A stretch of 64,000 nt of DNA from Solen grandis. Its lineage: Eukaryota; Mollusca; Bivalvia; Adapedonta; Solenidae. The stretch is taken from NCBI GenBank assembly GCA_021229015.1, contig CM037785.1, forward strand, positions 41,412,766 through 41,476,765, written 5' to 3'. Numbering within the stretch: position 1 is the first letter of the stretch; each line of letters starts with the position of its first letter. The notes under the pieces are model-generated. The model was not told where the DNA came from, did not search any database, and was given only the letters and a program-made list of their open reading frames with translations. The translations under genes and the position numbers were made by a program. Positions 23,150 through 33,960 of this stretch are shown piece after piece.

Positions 23150-26018
23150 CCCTGCAACCATGAATCTTTTTTTTTTATTATTTAACACGCTGTTTGACAC
23201 CGCCGTTACAATTATTTGAAAACATTTAATAAGGTTATTTTCTGGGTTTGACAAAAGGCATTCTTTTTTGCTGGACGAAAAAGGTCGAACTGTTTGTACG
23301 GTATGCTTTCCTTGCTGGCTAAAACCCTTGGCCCGGATGGAAATCGGTCGCTCTAAATTTGGGAAAATCAAAATGTTGGATTTTTCAGGATGAAAATTTT
23401 CTTTAATCTTATGGGCTCTCACAGTTACAATGCCTGGCCCCTTGAGTAAATCTGAAGTACTGATCTGTCAAAAAAGTTAAAATGAAGAAACATTTAAGGA
23501 AAACACAAAACACTAGAATTTGAAATGTGTTTATCATGTATCTGGCATTTTTACCCCTGAAAATAATATAACCCGTAAATCTTCTAAACGGGGTAAAAAA
23601 GTGTAAAATTTTTTTTATTTAAATTTGACCAGGTTTAATCCAAGTGTGTAATTTATGTGCCACGTTTTCATTTTCTTTTTTTTTTTTGAATTGTGTATGT
23701 GTGATGGTTGGTGAGGGGGGGGGTGGGGGTGGTAAAATTTTTGAAAAATAATGGTTATTCCCCCAAATTTACCCTTTTTCCTCAGAGGCTTGAAAAAGAT
23801 GGGAAAATTTTCCAGTTTTCCAATTCCCTTTTGGTCCCGGGGACCAGATTTGTTCCAGATGATTTGTTGACAATGGTCTCTAACTGATCCATGGTCTACA
23901 GTCAGATCGCCGTAGAGTTTCTTTACTGGCCCAAAAACCCCCGTCTTCAAACATCTTGCTGCCTGAATATATTATGCATTTTTAAAAGTGTCCCTTCCTA
24001 TATTGTTTATTGGAAATCAAAAATTTTAAATTTTAATTTGAAAGTAATCCGTTAATCTATTTTTTACATGGTATAAACATTTAAATAATGCCAATTTAGC
24101 TATCTCTTTACATTTACAGAACTGTAAACATCACAATAGAAAAGCGTAGGATCATTACCAGGGAAAATTTTATGTGGTACTCGATCTTCTCATGTTTTCC
24201 GGTCATGGTTCTCCACTGAAGTAGCCCCTACAAACTTGTTCTTGTTTGCCTGCAAAAAAAATTTTTACAAGTTAGTGTATTTGTAAAGCACAGCCCCCAC
24301 AGTGAAAACTAAATTTATCCGCATTTTTAAGTATATGTATATCGAAACCTCTAAATAGAAATAATTTTTACCTTTATTGCGGGGGTCTTATTTCCTTCTT
24401 TGTTAAATATAAAAATGGGAAATGGTCTTGGAATGTGTATTTGCAAATAGTATTAATGTGGTTTATATAAAATATCGATTTATCGTGTGTGCACCTAACT
24501 ATGGAAGACTTGACCTGAATTGTTACCCATTAAAAACAAAATAAAAAATGAGTAAAGGGGCTTTTTTTTTCTTTTTTTTTTTTTTTTTTTTTTGGTTTTG
24601 TGTGTTTGTTTGTTTTCAATTGAATCATCAAAGATGGAATTATTATTTTAAGTTATTTGGGATAAATTTGGGAAAAAATTTTGATGCTACACGGCATTCA
24701 ACCATATGTTTAATAGTTCCCCGGCAGTGTTGATGTATGGCACATGTTGTTACACCGTTTCCTAGGGGGGGAGTGCCCATTCCCATTGAAAGAAGCGTTC
24801 GGCCCGGGGTTTCATCCATCTATCCCTATTGTTTCATCCCTTTGATCAGGAATTTCAGCTGCTTAGGTCCCCATCTACAGGAAACCCGAAAGTTTTCCTT
24901 AAGTAAGACAGGAAATGAGAGGCCCCTTTTACGTGAGAAAGCGGAAGGTTTTTTTTTTGATAAAAGTCGAAAGTTTTTGTGGGTAAAACCATAACCGGTT
25001 CGGTGAGATTCCTGCTTCCCCGTATGCTTTTATTGTACAGCTCTCGCCCCCGTAAATGTCAATAAAAATATTTAAAAATGAGTTAACAAAAAGTTTTTTT
25101 CATACCGTTTCTTTAAATATATAAGTGTATGGGTTGTCAACCGTGCTGTGAAAAGCTTAGACATATGTCGAAACTTTCATGTATAAATGGTTGTAGAAAA
25201 GGAGAGAATCAAAAAAACTCTAGCATTTTCATTATATCTTCAAAAAGGAGGGTATGTACATAAAATTTGTGTAAAGGGTATCATTCCCTTTTGTGCCTAA
25301 AGGACGCTTCCTCAGGGGCTGTCTGGCTGCCAATTTTTTTCCCTCCACACATCAAAGATCATCTCCGGGATTTTTTTCGCTGTAGCACAGAATCATCCTT
25401 GGGTGAAGCTATTTTGATGTGGGGGAGAAGGTGACCGGGGTAGTTTAAAAAGCACTAAATTTTAACAATTTTAATCGGCGGGGTCACTTGTGCAAGGCGG
25501 TCATTTTACTCCTCGTGAGTGATTTCTTAGATTTTCTGCAAAAGGTATATTGGGGGTTTTGTTATTTTTTCCTCTGGGGCAGCTGGTTGGGGAAGCCCCT
25601 TTTCATTGCTGGTTAAAAAGAAACGCACAACCCTTGTATATCTTCAAATTTCAAACTAGGGGTTTTGTTTTTCCTTTGTTTCTGACGCCTGATGTTAATC
25701 CATGTTATCAGTGTGAAAAAATTTTTCTGCAAAGATGTTCTTTTTTTCATAAATAGAAAAAATGTCCCTTTAAAACCCCCTGTCCATGGAAACCGGAATA
25801 TATGTCTCATTCTCTGCCGTTTTTTACCCCGTTAGTTTTGTCAATATTTCCTTTCTCCCACAACCCCCATGTGTAAAGTTCCTTTTCATTCTTTGTCATC
25901 TCTCTCACGTCAGGATTGGTCGTATATCTCCCCCACAAAAAATTTTGTCTGCATTTCCTTGTACAGGAAAACCACGTCGACGAAGGATTGTACTTTTTGA
26001 AAGTCACTGTCGATGTTT
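23150..26018 (-). CDS. Putative multi-exon gene, function unknown
   Basis: Four minus-strand stretches look like exons. Exon a is 26018 to about 25805 after 'catttttcccag' and includes WFSCTRKCRQNFLWGRYTT and LYTWGLWEKGNIDKTNGVKN. Exon b is 24249 to about 24112 after 'ttttttttgcag', with NKFVGATSVENHD, one TGA, then HKIFPGNDPTLFYCDVYSS. Exon c is 23962 to about 23760 after 'atatattcag', with KKLYGDLTVDHGSVRDHCQQ. Exon d is 23464 to about 23150 after 'taacttttttgacag', open for about 95 codons, with GPGIVTVRAHKIKE and SIRAKGFSQQGKHTVQTV. The residue mix is balanced, unlike the block's artefactual frames, and every start sits on a good acceptor. I do not recognise the family. Cysteines in exons a and b could suit an extracellular protein. 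Order and joining are inferred. Confidence 0.42.
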
Positions 26019-26431
26019 CTGGGAAAAATGGTTTTGATGCCCTCTTCCCCAGAACTATAGTTTTATCTTCAGTCCTATGAGATTTTCCCCGGCTTCATAA
26101 ACATTTTACTTTAAAGGGTGTATCTTATGGTCCTCATTATGAAGGTCTGTCCTCTTTGTTTGCTCCCAGTTTTGTGAACAAGGGGTATTCAGTGGCGTCC
26201 TTTCCCAAAATGGTCGAGTAATAATTTTAGTCCTGAAAGAATAAATGTTAAAAAAAATCATACTCAATTATAGATTTAATTTTATATTGTTTATTCATTT
26301 TTTAAACAAGATTCTTATTTTTGTTATTTAACTTTTTAGAATTATTTAAATGTAAAAAAAAAAATAATTGAGATATGAAATATATGTACTTTTTTTGGAG
26401 ATTAAAAAAAAAGAAAAAAAAGGGGTTAAAC

Positions 26432-26512
26432 CGAGGTTCGAACGCTGACTTGAAGATTTAAATTTTGGCTGTTTTACCCTCTCCGCCACAGAGGCCGTCT
26501 TGCGGGGGTTAC
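26432..26512 (-). mobile_element. tRNA-like SINE head (class II-like)
   Basis: On the minus strand a D-arm-like 'gtggcggagagggtaaaac' is followed by a box B-like 'gcgttcgaacctcgg' (plus 26431-26445). The pattern resembles a Leu/Ser tRNA D-arm. The sequence between is AT-rich and forms no anticodon arm, so it is a SINE head or tRNA pseudogene and not a tRNA gene. Confidence 0.5.
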
Positions 26513-26985
26513 ATTTATTCTAAAAAACTTTAAGTTTTTAAATGAGCGCTTTTTACTTCTGCAGTCGATTTTTGATCAACATTTTTATTGAAAAAAATTT
26601 TCAAACAAATAAACATAACAAAACTATTTTTAAAAAATTTTAAAAGAATTACCTTAACTCCTCATCCTCTTTAACCCAAAATTTTTCACAAATAAAATTT
26701 AAAATTTTAAAACAAAAATGAAATACTGGTCAAAAAAGTGACAAATAGTGACGCCCTTTAAAAAAGGGAATTTCCCGATAAAGTCATCAAAGTCATTAAG
26801 GGGGTTTTTCCCCGACGCGGGCCCATTATAAATTAAAAAAACACCCCCGAAATATATAGAATAGACATAAAAATATGTAAAAATTTATTATAAAATTATG
26901 CTTGTTTGTTTGATGTCGTCCGGAGTTTGGCTAAACACGCTCCCCCCACTGCTCACATGAACAACCCGTGCAATATTTTACTATT
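26513..26985. other. No supported gene
   Basis: AT-rich and damaged; no motif found. Confidence 0.4.
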
Positions 26986-27085
26986 GGAAACCGTCGCCCA
27001 AATACAGACCTGATTGATATTATTATACAGCCTAGACAAATATTTCCGCGATGTAAAAAAACGCGTTGAAATGGATACTCTAAGT
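26986..27085 (+). repeat. Dispersed repeat (partner at 32320-32400)
   Basis: It shares 'caaatacagacctgat', then 'caaatattt.c', then 'aacgcgt.gaa' with 32328-32395, in order and orientation. A related fragment at 28010-28050 shares 'ggttgcatacggttt' with 32290-32305, so the parent element is longer than either piece. Confidence 0.55.
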
Positions 27086-27476
27086 TATGAAATAAAAAAT
27101 AACAAACATATATGTTTGCAATACCAGACTAGCGTTTAGAATACAAAAGAGGGGGTTGATTATGGTATACAAAGACTCCAAAAAAATTTAACCCCTAACC
27201 CTTAAAAGAGCGTTTACTATTCCCCCCTTTCCAATCTACCTTGTTTTTTTCCAGCAACGATCTTTCACCCCAGCTTTTAGCTTAGCAGTGGCTCCACCTC
27301 CGCGAAAAGAAAAAAAGTCAATGTCAAGTCCAAAAAAATTTTCCTCAACCTGCAATAAGGTTTTCTCAAATTTTTGAGGTAACTTAATGGTTTGTTTTAA
27401 CTATGAAAAAAATTCTCGTCGATAACAAGGTTTAAAAATTAAAATGCATTACCCAAAATCTAAGGGTTTCCCCGCC

Positions 27477-27842
27477 TCAAATATCGTCTAGCATACTATA
27501 TGGACAAGCAACTGTCGTCCCCGGGAAAAAAAATTTCGTTACCTTGCGATATAATAAATTTTTTGCTTTTTTTATGTACATCCTGATCTTGAATACATTC
27601 CATATCATTGCGTTTGACCGGCATGCGACACTCCCCGAAGCAGAGTCGCGGTAAATGATTTCACGATCTGCAACGGTAATGAAAAGCGACATGGACGCAC
27701 AGACACTAAAATTTTCCATGGATTCTAAATCCGAATAATCGGTAAATATGTTGATTTTCCAGAGGGAAAAAATACATAAAAAATTTAAAAATTTCCCTTT
27801 TATTAATATTTCGGAAAAGTTTGTCTTTCTCGCAAGTTCCAT
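27477..27842 (-). CDS. Open frame of 121 codons, unrecognised
   Basis: It runs from ATG at 27842 to a stop near 27477. It has a more balanced composition than other frames in the damaged block, with segments such as MENFSVCASMSLFITVADRE and a serine/alanine-rich stretch. There is no recognisable domain, no clear signal peptide and no assured splice sites. It may be an exon, a retroelement piece or chance. Confidence 0.2.
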   Translation of the reverse strand: MELARKTNFSEILIKGKFLNFLCIFSLWKINIFTDYSDLESMENFSVCASMSLFITVADREIIYRDSASGSVACRSNAMIWNVFKIRMYIKKAKNLLYRKVTKFFFPGTTVACPYSMLDDI

Positions 27843-28557
27843 TATAGACGTTTAAATAGTCCCTTTATTGTTATTTTTTGGACGAGTAAAGTCTACAAAA
27901 CAACGTCAAAAGATACGTTACTTTTGACCCCTTTCTCTGGGATTTTCAATTGACGTTAATGGCAAAAACGAAATTTTGCGTGTTGACCCAAACCCCCCAT
28001 AGGGGGACTGTATGCGACTGGTTGCATACGGTTTGGCATACTGAAAGCAACCTGGTCTTACTTTTTTTTTTAAATTAAAAACCTGCGAAACAAAAAGATA
28101 AAACTTAGTATTTTAAAATTAAAACAACTTTAACCTACCCAAAACCCTGAGTGAACAAAACCAGGGTCTTTTTCGAAAAAAAATGATGTCTCCCCACCCC
28201 CTCCGCTCAACACTCATATACATAAGGCACAGGTGACATATGCAAATAATTAAAGTGAAAGGGGGGGACTATTTGATAAGCTCCACACGAGTTTTACATT
28301 GTGTGTGCCCACTTCCTTAATCTTTATTTCCGTAACTGAATTCCTGTTAAAATGCATTTGCAAAACAAGAGAAAAATTTTCTGTAAAAGAAGATGTGAAA
28401 AGAGGGAAAAACTCCAAAAATATGGGCCAAAGTATAAAAACCTTGTGCATAAAAATTTTTTTATTAATTCTTTCACGAATAAAATTTTAAAAATTTAAAA
28501 TAGCATGAGTCGAACGGGAATTATTTTAAAGGACAAAAAATTGTATAAAGGGGAAAA
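27843..28557. other. No supported gene
   Basis: It contains the 28010-28050 fragment of the dispersed repeat shared with 32290. Otherwise AT-rich. Confidence 0.4.
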
Positions 28558-29060
28558 ACTCCCAAAAAAATTGGAAATGATTGTGTCTTGGGACTGCAAT
28601 TTTGTCCAAAAAAGTTACCCAAGCTTAAAAGGTTTATGTCTATAGTGCTGAGTTGTGCTCCGGCAAAAATTAATTGAATATGAAATTAAACAAAGGGTAA
28701 TTACCCCAAAAATATGATTTGCGAATTAAAGGGGTTTTGTTCAGCACTGCAATTTCCTTTTGAGGTCTATCCACCTGTGAAGTTTAAAGGTTATATGTCT
28801 CATTGTGCATGAGTAATGCTTTCATAAAAAAGTATGAATTGAACAAAGGGAGTAAAATCCAAATATTATGTGCAGAATTTTGGTTCTTGTGCACTGTACT
28901 TCTCCTCTATTTGATCTATCCTTTATAAAGTTTTTAAAATTTAGTATTATAGTGCGCGAGAAATGCTCTTGGCAAAAAATGAAATTTAACAAAAGGCAAT
29001 AACTATAGGGAAAAATATGATGCGCGAGTTAAAGTTCTTGTGCATTTGGCAAGTCGCCAA
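28558..29060 (+). repeat. Tandem array of about 151-bp units, 3-4 diverged copies
   Basis: Homologous landmarks recur at 28708 ('aaaaatatgatttgcg'), 28859 ('ccaaatattatgtgcag') and 29011 ('aaaaatatgatgcgcg'), spaced 151 and 152 bases. A weaker start lies near 28558. Each unit runs through a 'ttcttgtgcactg' block, 'tctatcc..t.t.aag.tt', a 'gagtaatgct'-like block and 'aacaaaggg'. It resembles a tandem repeat I associate with bivalves. Confidence 0.7.
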
Positions 29061-29465
29061 TTTTCTTACTTTCAATTTCTTCTTTTGTGCGCTACAAATG
29101 CGTCATTTGACCCCGGGTTTCCCCAAAGGGCTTTTCTGACATGGGGTATTCTGAGCTTCGGATTGACACAAATTTTTAGCCGATTTCAAATATGCCCGGG
29201 TTGTTCAACGCAGAAATAATAGGGCCCTTTTGTTGCCGAGTCGATTTTTTTTCTTAGTTTTAAATAAAAGACAATTTCGAGTACGAAAAACAATGGAAAA
29301 TGTACCGGACCCATGTGACCAAAAAATCCCCTATCACAGTCAAAGCTTTTTTCAACGGGAACTTCAAGAAAACAATATTCAAAAAAATACCCATATTAAA
29401 CAATAAAAAATGTATTTTTTTAAATTCTCACAAGTTATGCTTTTTTTTGAAGTCGCATTCGCCCC

Positions 29466-29620
29466 CATTCCTCATTCGCCCGTTGCATTTTGTTATGACT
29501 GGCGGCTACCTATTGAATTGGTTTTCGGCTTTGTGATGATTACAATATGATATTGGGGGAAACCCGCGATTATGGTAGTGTCGTCATAACAAAATGCAAC
29601 AGTGGAAATGAGGAGGAATG
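29466..29620. repeat. Foldback element, ~35-bp arms with ~83-bp loop
   Basis: The left arm 29466-29499 contains GTTGCATTTTGTTATGAC (29482-29499). The right arm 29583-29620 starts with the exact complement GTCATAACAAAATGCAAC and ends in 'gaggaggaatg', complementary to 'cattcctc' at 29466. The inner 18 bp pair perfectly and the outer part imperfectly. It could be a MITE or a hairpin-forming repeat. Confidence 0.7.
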
Positions 29621-29959
29621 CATCGATTCTAGGAAAATTTGGAAAAGATAATTGTGGTATTAAATAAATACATAACCTGTAGCAGGCCATTCTAGTGTGC
29701 TAATTACCAGAGATACGACACAACGGTTCAAATGTAGAAATAACTGACCCTGGATCCCAGTCAACAGCGTTTTCGCGATCACTTCGCTGTTGTTTTAATC
29801 TAGGTGTCAAAACCCCACCAGTATGAAAAACTGTGATTAAAGGGAAAAAATTTAAACAAAAAGAGGGTTAATGGTTTAAAAAAAATTTTTTTTACTCAAA
29901 ATTTTTTTTTTTAGTGTAAAGAAAGTAAAATTGTATGAATAGTTGATCCCCACAAAAAA

Positions 29960-31900
29960 GGTTTTCTTCCCCCTTGACAAACAGCACCTCTCAAGTCCAA
30001 GAGCATTGTACTAAGCCAATAAATCCGTGGTTTCCCCAAAGATCTTCATGATGCTAAATATTTAAGACGCCAGTTAGAGCGAAAGTGGCGGTTGGGGTTT
30101 GAAAATTGATCACGAAATTTAAGAAACAATGCGTTTTATAATAAGCTTCTAAATAGTCAAAGTAAATACTACCGAGAAAAAAAGAGTATGTGGTCGTGCA
30201 TGAAAACCTTACCAAAGTGCCCCTGCATTTGAGGGGGTGAAACCACAGATTTGTGCTGCCATCGGGAAAAAACCTGAAAAACGTTCTGCAAAAGATTTTT
30301 GTGATTTTTGTAGATAGGTTTTGAAGGCATCGTAGGAATATAGCCAGGCCAAGTTCACCAACAACCAGGACAGTGTTGTCCCTGAACCCCCTTTCAATGG
30401 AAAGTAACTTTTCGGTAGCCTTGATACGGAAATTTAAAAGTTTTTTCGCAATTCTCCAAAAAAATCCTGTGAACTTGACCACATTCCAAATGGCGATGAA
30501 AGTTGTTTAAATGAATTATTCCCATTGATCCCCAAAAATATTAAACTTCACTTGAGAAGGCCTATGTACCCCCCGCTTTCAAGTTCTAGAGTTAGCCTTT
30601 TAAAAAAAAGTCAGGGTTGATAAAGGGTTTAAAAAACTAGGCTGTATCTAATTTACCGTTTGCCCCCAAGATTCTGGAAAAAAGTTGTAAATTCCCCAAA
30701 CTTGAAAGACACCTATCGCACATAAACTTCAAAAAAGAGCGCCAGTTGCTTATGGCAGTTTCATTCAACAGAATTACTCTTTAAGTGTACAAAATGACAT
30801 TCTCCGTTCTCTTGATCAGAATGAAGTACTGTGTAGAAATGATGGACCTTTTGCTGCTTTTGATACGTCGACCATAGACCCCCCTTTGCCGACTTGAACA
30901 ACACAAAGGGGCATAGAGGCAAACCTTTAAATGGTGAAATCGTTCTGTTTGAGCGTCATCGACTGTCTGCGTCATTGGGAACTGTAAAAACCTGTACGAT
31001 GCATTTTGTACACCAAACCTGTGGCGCTATCTTGGGAAGCTCAAACTTCAACTCTTTTTTTAAAGCTGACGACTCGCAATTGTACTGCATTTAAATAAAG
31101 GAAACCATTTCACGCAATGGCCTTGCGACGGATTGAAGCATCCCTGAATGACATCTACTTGGTGAATAATAACTTCTAAAACTCAATGGGGGAAAAAAAC
31201 AGGGGATTGTCTTTTTCCAAAACGAAGTGAATTTGAAATCTTACTGTAAGAGTAGGTGATTCTGTAAAAAACCATCAAAAAACATTTTTAAAAACCCTTG
31301 GGTTTTCCGTACTGGACTCTCTTTTTGACATGGAAAAACATGTAAACCAGTTTCTCTTCATGTTATGCAAATTCGAAAATAGGTCAAATTCGGAAATACC
31401 TGATGTTGATTCAACAAAACCCTGAAAAAAATCTTTTGTGACATAAAAACTAGGTTCTGTATTCGTTTCTTATGGGTCTCAAGTACGTTCTCAACAAGCT
31501 CCAAAATGTCAAAATACGGCTGTTCGTGTTTTTTCCAGGACACCCGTAACGCCCCATAAACCCCCGTGTTAAAAGGAACTACATTGGTTCCTTGCAATCA
31601 GAGTCGAGTACAAATCCTTACATATGTGTTTAAGGGCTTCACGGGACAGGCACCTACTTACATACGAAACATGCTAGACAAAATTTTTATCCCTCCGACA
31701 ACTTAGGTCCCAGAATGATTTTTTAAAAATGGGGTTTACCCCGTGTAGGACTGTGACTTTTGGTGAACGTGCGTTTTTGACGGCAGCCCCTAAAATCTGG
31801 AATGCCCCACCTAGAAAAACTTAAAAATGTGAAAATCTACCAGTGTTTAAGGGCACTTAAAATCACTTATTTTAAAAGGTTTTATTTGGCTGATTATTTT
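29960..31900 (+). mobile_element. CR1/L2-like LINE, ORF2 fragment (linker, RT, C-terminal part)
   Basis: Ordered landmarks of a non-LTR polyprotein appear, with frame changes between them. There is a linker RGFPKDLHDAKYLRRQLERKW (in pieces from about 30030). RT parts follow: a 'YRPVSN'-region remnant near 30650, QFHSTE at 30756-30773, NDILRSLDQNEV at 30793, an FERH segment near 30950 and the catalytic DDSQLY at 31068-31085. The downstream typical tail is VNNNF.NS.GEK, MEKHVNQF, KELHWF at 31573 and a final 'APKIWNAPP'-like segment near 31790. These match CR1/L2-type elements as I know them. The endonuclease was not found upstream. It is a dead copy with many frameshifts. Confidence 0.8.
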
Positions 31901-32319
31901 TGTACCAATGCGCTTTTTAAAAACTTTAAATTTACTGTTTTTTTTTTTTATGTGGGTTTTTTAATTTTTAAACTAAAAATTTTAAATTTAATTTGTGACT
32001 TTGGGGCAATATTGGGGTTTTAATTTTTTTAAATATTGATCATTTATTTGGTTTATGTACAGTACTTTTGAAAAGTGTTAATGTACATGGAAAAAGTGCT
32101 TAAGAAGTTTGGATATAATTAATAATAATAATAAAAATTGGAAACCTGGCGTGCGTTCAGTTAAAAACTGTAGCAACCGTACGCATACAATCAGCTATGA
32201 AAACCCCGATATTGAAATAAACCCAGTACAGCACAAGGAGACGTGAACAGATGCTATATGGTCCAGGATAAATGAATGTTAGCGAACGGTTGCATACGGT
32301 TTTCATATTGAAGCACGTT
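31901..32319. other. No supported gene; includes part of a dispersed repeat
   Basis: AT-rich 3' flank of the LINE. From about 32150, text related to 28010 begins ('gcaaccgtacgcatac', then 'ggttgcatacggtttt' at 32290). Confidence 0.4.
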
Positions 32320-32400
32320 ATACGCCAAATACAGACCTGATATGGTTTATCCTTTTCCCCAAATATTTCACGTATACAACGAAACGCGTGAATAGATTAA
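32320..32400 (+). repeat. Dispersed repeat (partner at 26986-27085)
   Basis: See the partner entry. The shared core is 'caaatacagacctgat' and 'aacgcgtgaa'. Confidence 0.55.
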
Positions 32401-32477
32401 CTAATCAACAGCAGGGTAGCTTTAAAGGGTTTTGTCGGCAGATTGATTTTTTTATGTAATTTACTTAAGTTAGTTTT

Positions 32478-32755
32478 TTTGGTTGGTTGGGTTTAAAGTC
32501 CCACACAGTATTTCAGTCATTTTGAGACGATGTTTATTGAGAAGTATGTGCTGCCCCACTGCGATCACGCCGTAGGAAAGTGGCTGTACCACTCAAGTCA
32601 CACTATACTGGGGCCGGGCAGCCAGTCCCGCAACCACCCTAATATGCTGAGCCCAAACAAAGGGGCTGTAAAGTCCTTTCTATGCTTTGGTGGGCGCGGT
32701 CAGGGACCGAACCCCGACTCCCCCCTTCGGGGCGGACGTTTTTAACCATCGGGGG
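32478..32755 (-). mobile_element. Full-length tRNA-derived SINE (Meta/RUDI-like)
   Basis: On the minus strand box A lies at about 32737-32748 ('tggttaaaaacg') and box B at 32703-32713 ('ggttcggtccc', with A to G at one conserved position). The central domain follows ('catattagggtggttgcggg', 'actggctgcccggcc'), then the distal part to about 32478. The head is smeared by runs of G and C. Confidence 0.8.
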
Positions 32756-33255
32756 GGCCCCCGGGGACGGTTTTTTTCCCCGTGTTAAACTGGGCTTCAC
32801 TTTGTGTTTAATAATTAATCAGTTTTTTTTTGGTGAACCCCAAATTTTAAATTTTTTTAATCAAAAAAAGGTGCTAAAATGGGGAGTTAAATATAATTTT
32901 TACCCGATGTAGTTGAATTTTTCATTATCTATCTACCTTGTGTGTGTTGCTTTTGTTTTTTGGTTTTGGAAAAAAGGATATACGAAAGGACCGAAGGGAT
33001 TACAGGGAAGTTACACTTTTTTTGCCCGCTTTAAAAAAAATAGAAATACTTTTCTTTTTTAAATTTTCTTGGTATAAAAATATTGATAGTATGAGTAAAT
33101 TAGGGTTTTGCAATTCTTTGGAAAAAGTCACCCAACAGTGTTAATTAAATTTTCCATGCATCATGTAAAAAAAGCAATCCAAAAATTAAATGTTATGTTT
33201 TTTTTAGGTACATGTAAAAAAATAGGTCAATTGTATGTACAGTTAGGGGGCAAAA
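32756..33255. other. No supported gene; end of contig 1
   Basis: T- and A-rich damaged sequence up to the gap. Confidence 0.4.
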
Positions 33256-33355
33256 NNNNNNNNNNNNNNNNNNNNNNNNNNNNNNNNNNNNNNNNNNNNN
33301 NNNNNNNNNNNNNNNNNNNNNNNNNNNNNNNNNNNNNNNNNNNNNNNNNNNNNNN
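33256..33355. other. Assembly gap of 100 N
   Basis: Exactly 100 N, a conventional placeholder of unknown true length. Frames that read through it are meaningless. Confidence 0.99.
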
Positions 33356-33800
33356 TATCCATGGTGCCCCTTACTGCCTTTCATTTTTAAATTGAAAATG
33401 AAATCTTTATTGTCTTACGGAATCTGAAGTGACTCATCCCTTTTAAAACCGTTCTTTATCACTTTTGTTTTTATTTGGGGTTTTTTAAAACGGGGGTTTT
33501 TAACATAATAAGAGCAATGATAACAAGGCATTTTTTTTAAACTTCCTCTACTTATGATTGAAAAAACGAAGGGCGTGAGTATGTTCCCAGTTTGCTCAAA
33601 GTGAACCCTTAACGTTTTTTGGGGTTTGATTGTTTGGTGTTATTGTTTTATATTTATATCTATAATTATTTCTGAAAAAATGTCTTTGTTTTAAAAAGGG
33701 GACAACAATGGTTTTTAAATTTTTTTTTTTTTCTATATCAACTACACATGGCATGAGATTGTATCCGGTAACATCATCTTGACGCAGAGCAAACCAATGT
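33356..33800. other. No supported gene; start of contig 2
   Basis: The first ~200 bases still look homopolymer-rich; quality then improves. Nothing recognised. Confidence 0.4.
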
Positions 33801-33801
33801 A

Positions 33802-33960
33802 GGAGCACATATGTCTCGGAGCACATTTGTCTCACGAGGTGTAACGATGTGCTCGTAAACATTCATATTTTCGACAAATTGGAAATGAGACAGATGTGAT
33901 CGACACAGCAATAGGAAAGAGACTCGAAGCACATTTGCCTCACATTCTATCATGTCCTGC
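33802..33960 (+). repeat. Repeat A: GAGCACATTTGTCTCAC motifs
   Basis: A 16-bp tandem duplicate, GGAGCACATATGTCTC (33802-33817) and GGAGCACATTTGTCTC (33818-33833), is followed by an inverted relative 'aaatgagacagatgtgatc' at about 33884 and 'gaagcacatttgcctcac' at 33925. The same motif family forms repeat A' at 37700-37870. Confidence 0.7.

Larger units (their letters stand above)
13900..33255. other. Low-quality consensus block with inflated homopolymers
   Basis: From about 13900 to the gap, runs of three to six identical bases of all four kinds are far more frequent than before (examples: 'ttccccctttttatacc' near 17753, 'accccccgcttt' near 30570). Recognisable elements inside it, such as the LINE at 29960-31900 and the SINE at 19110, show neighbouring bases smeared into runs compared with their expected sequence. 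Open frames here are therefore biased to Lys, Phe, Pro and Gly and should not be read as genes without support. Confidence 0.75.

Noticed and set aside
30054..30482. 142-codon minus-strand frame
   Set aside because: It is the antisense shadow of the plus-strand LINE linker and RT region.
33108..33395. Open frames crossing 33256-33355 and 48500-48599
   Set aside because: They read through 100-N gaps and contain only undefined residues there.
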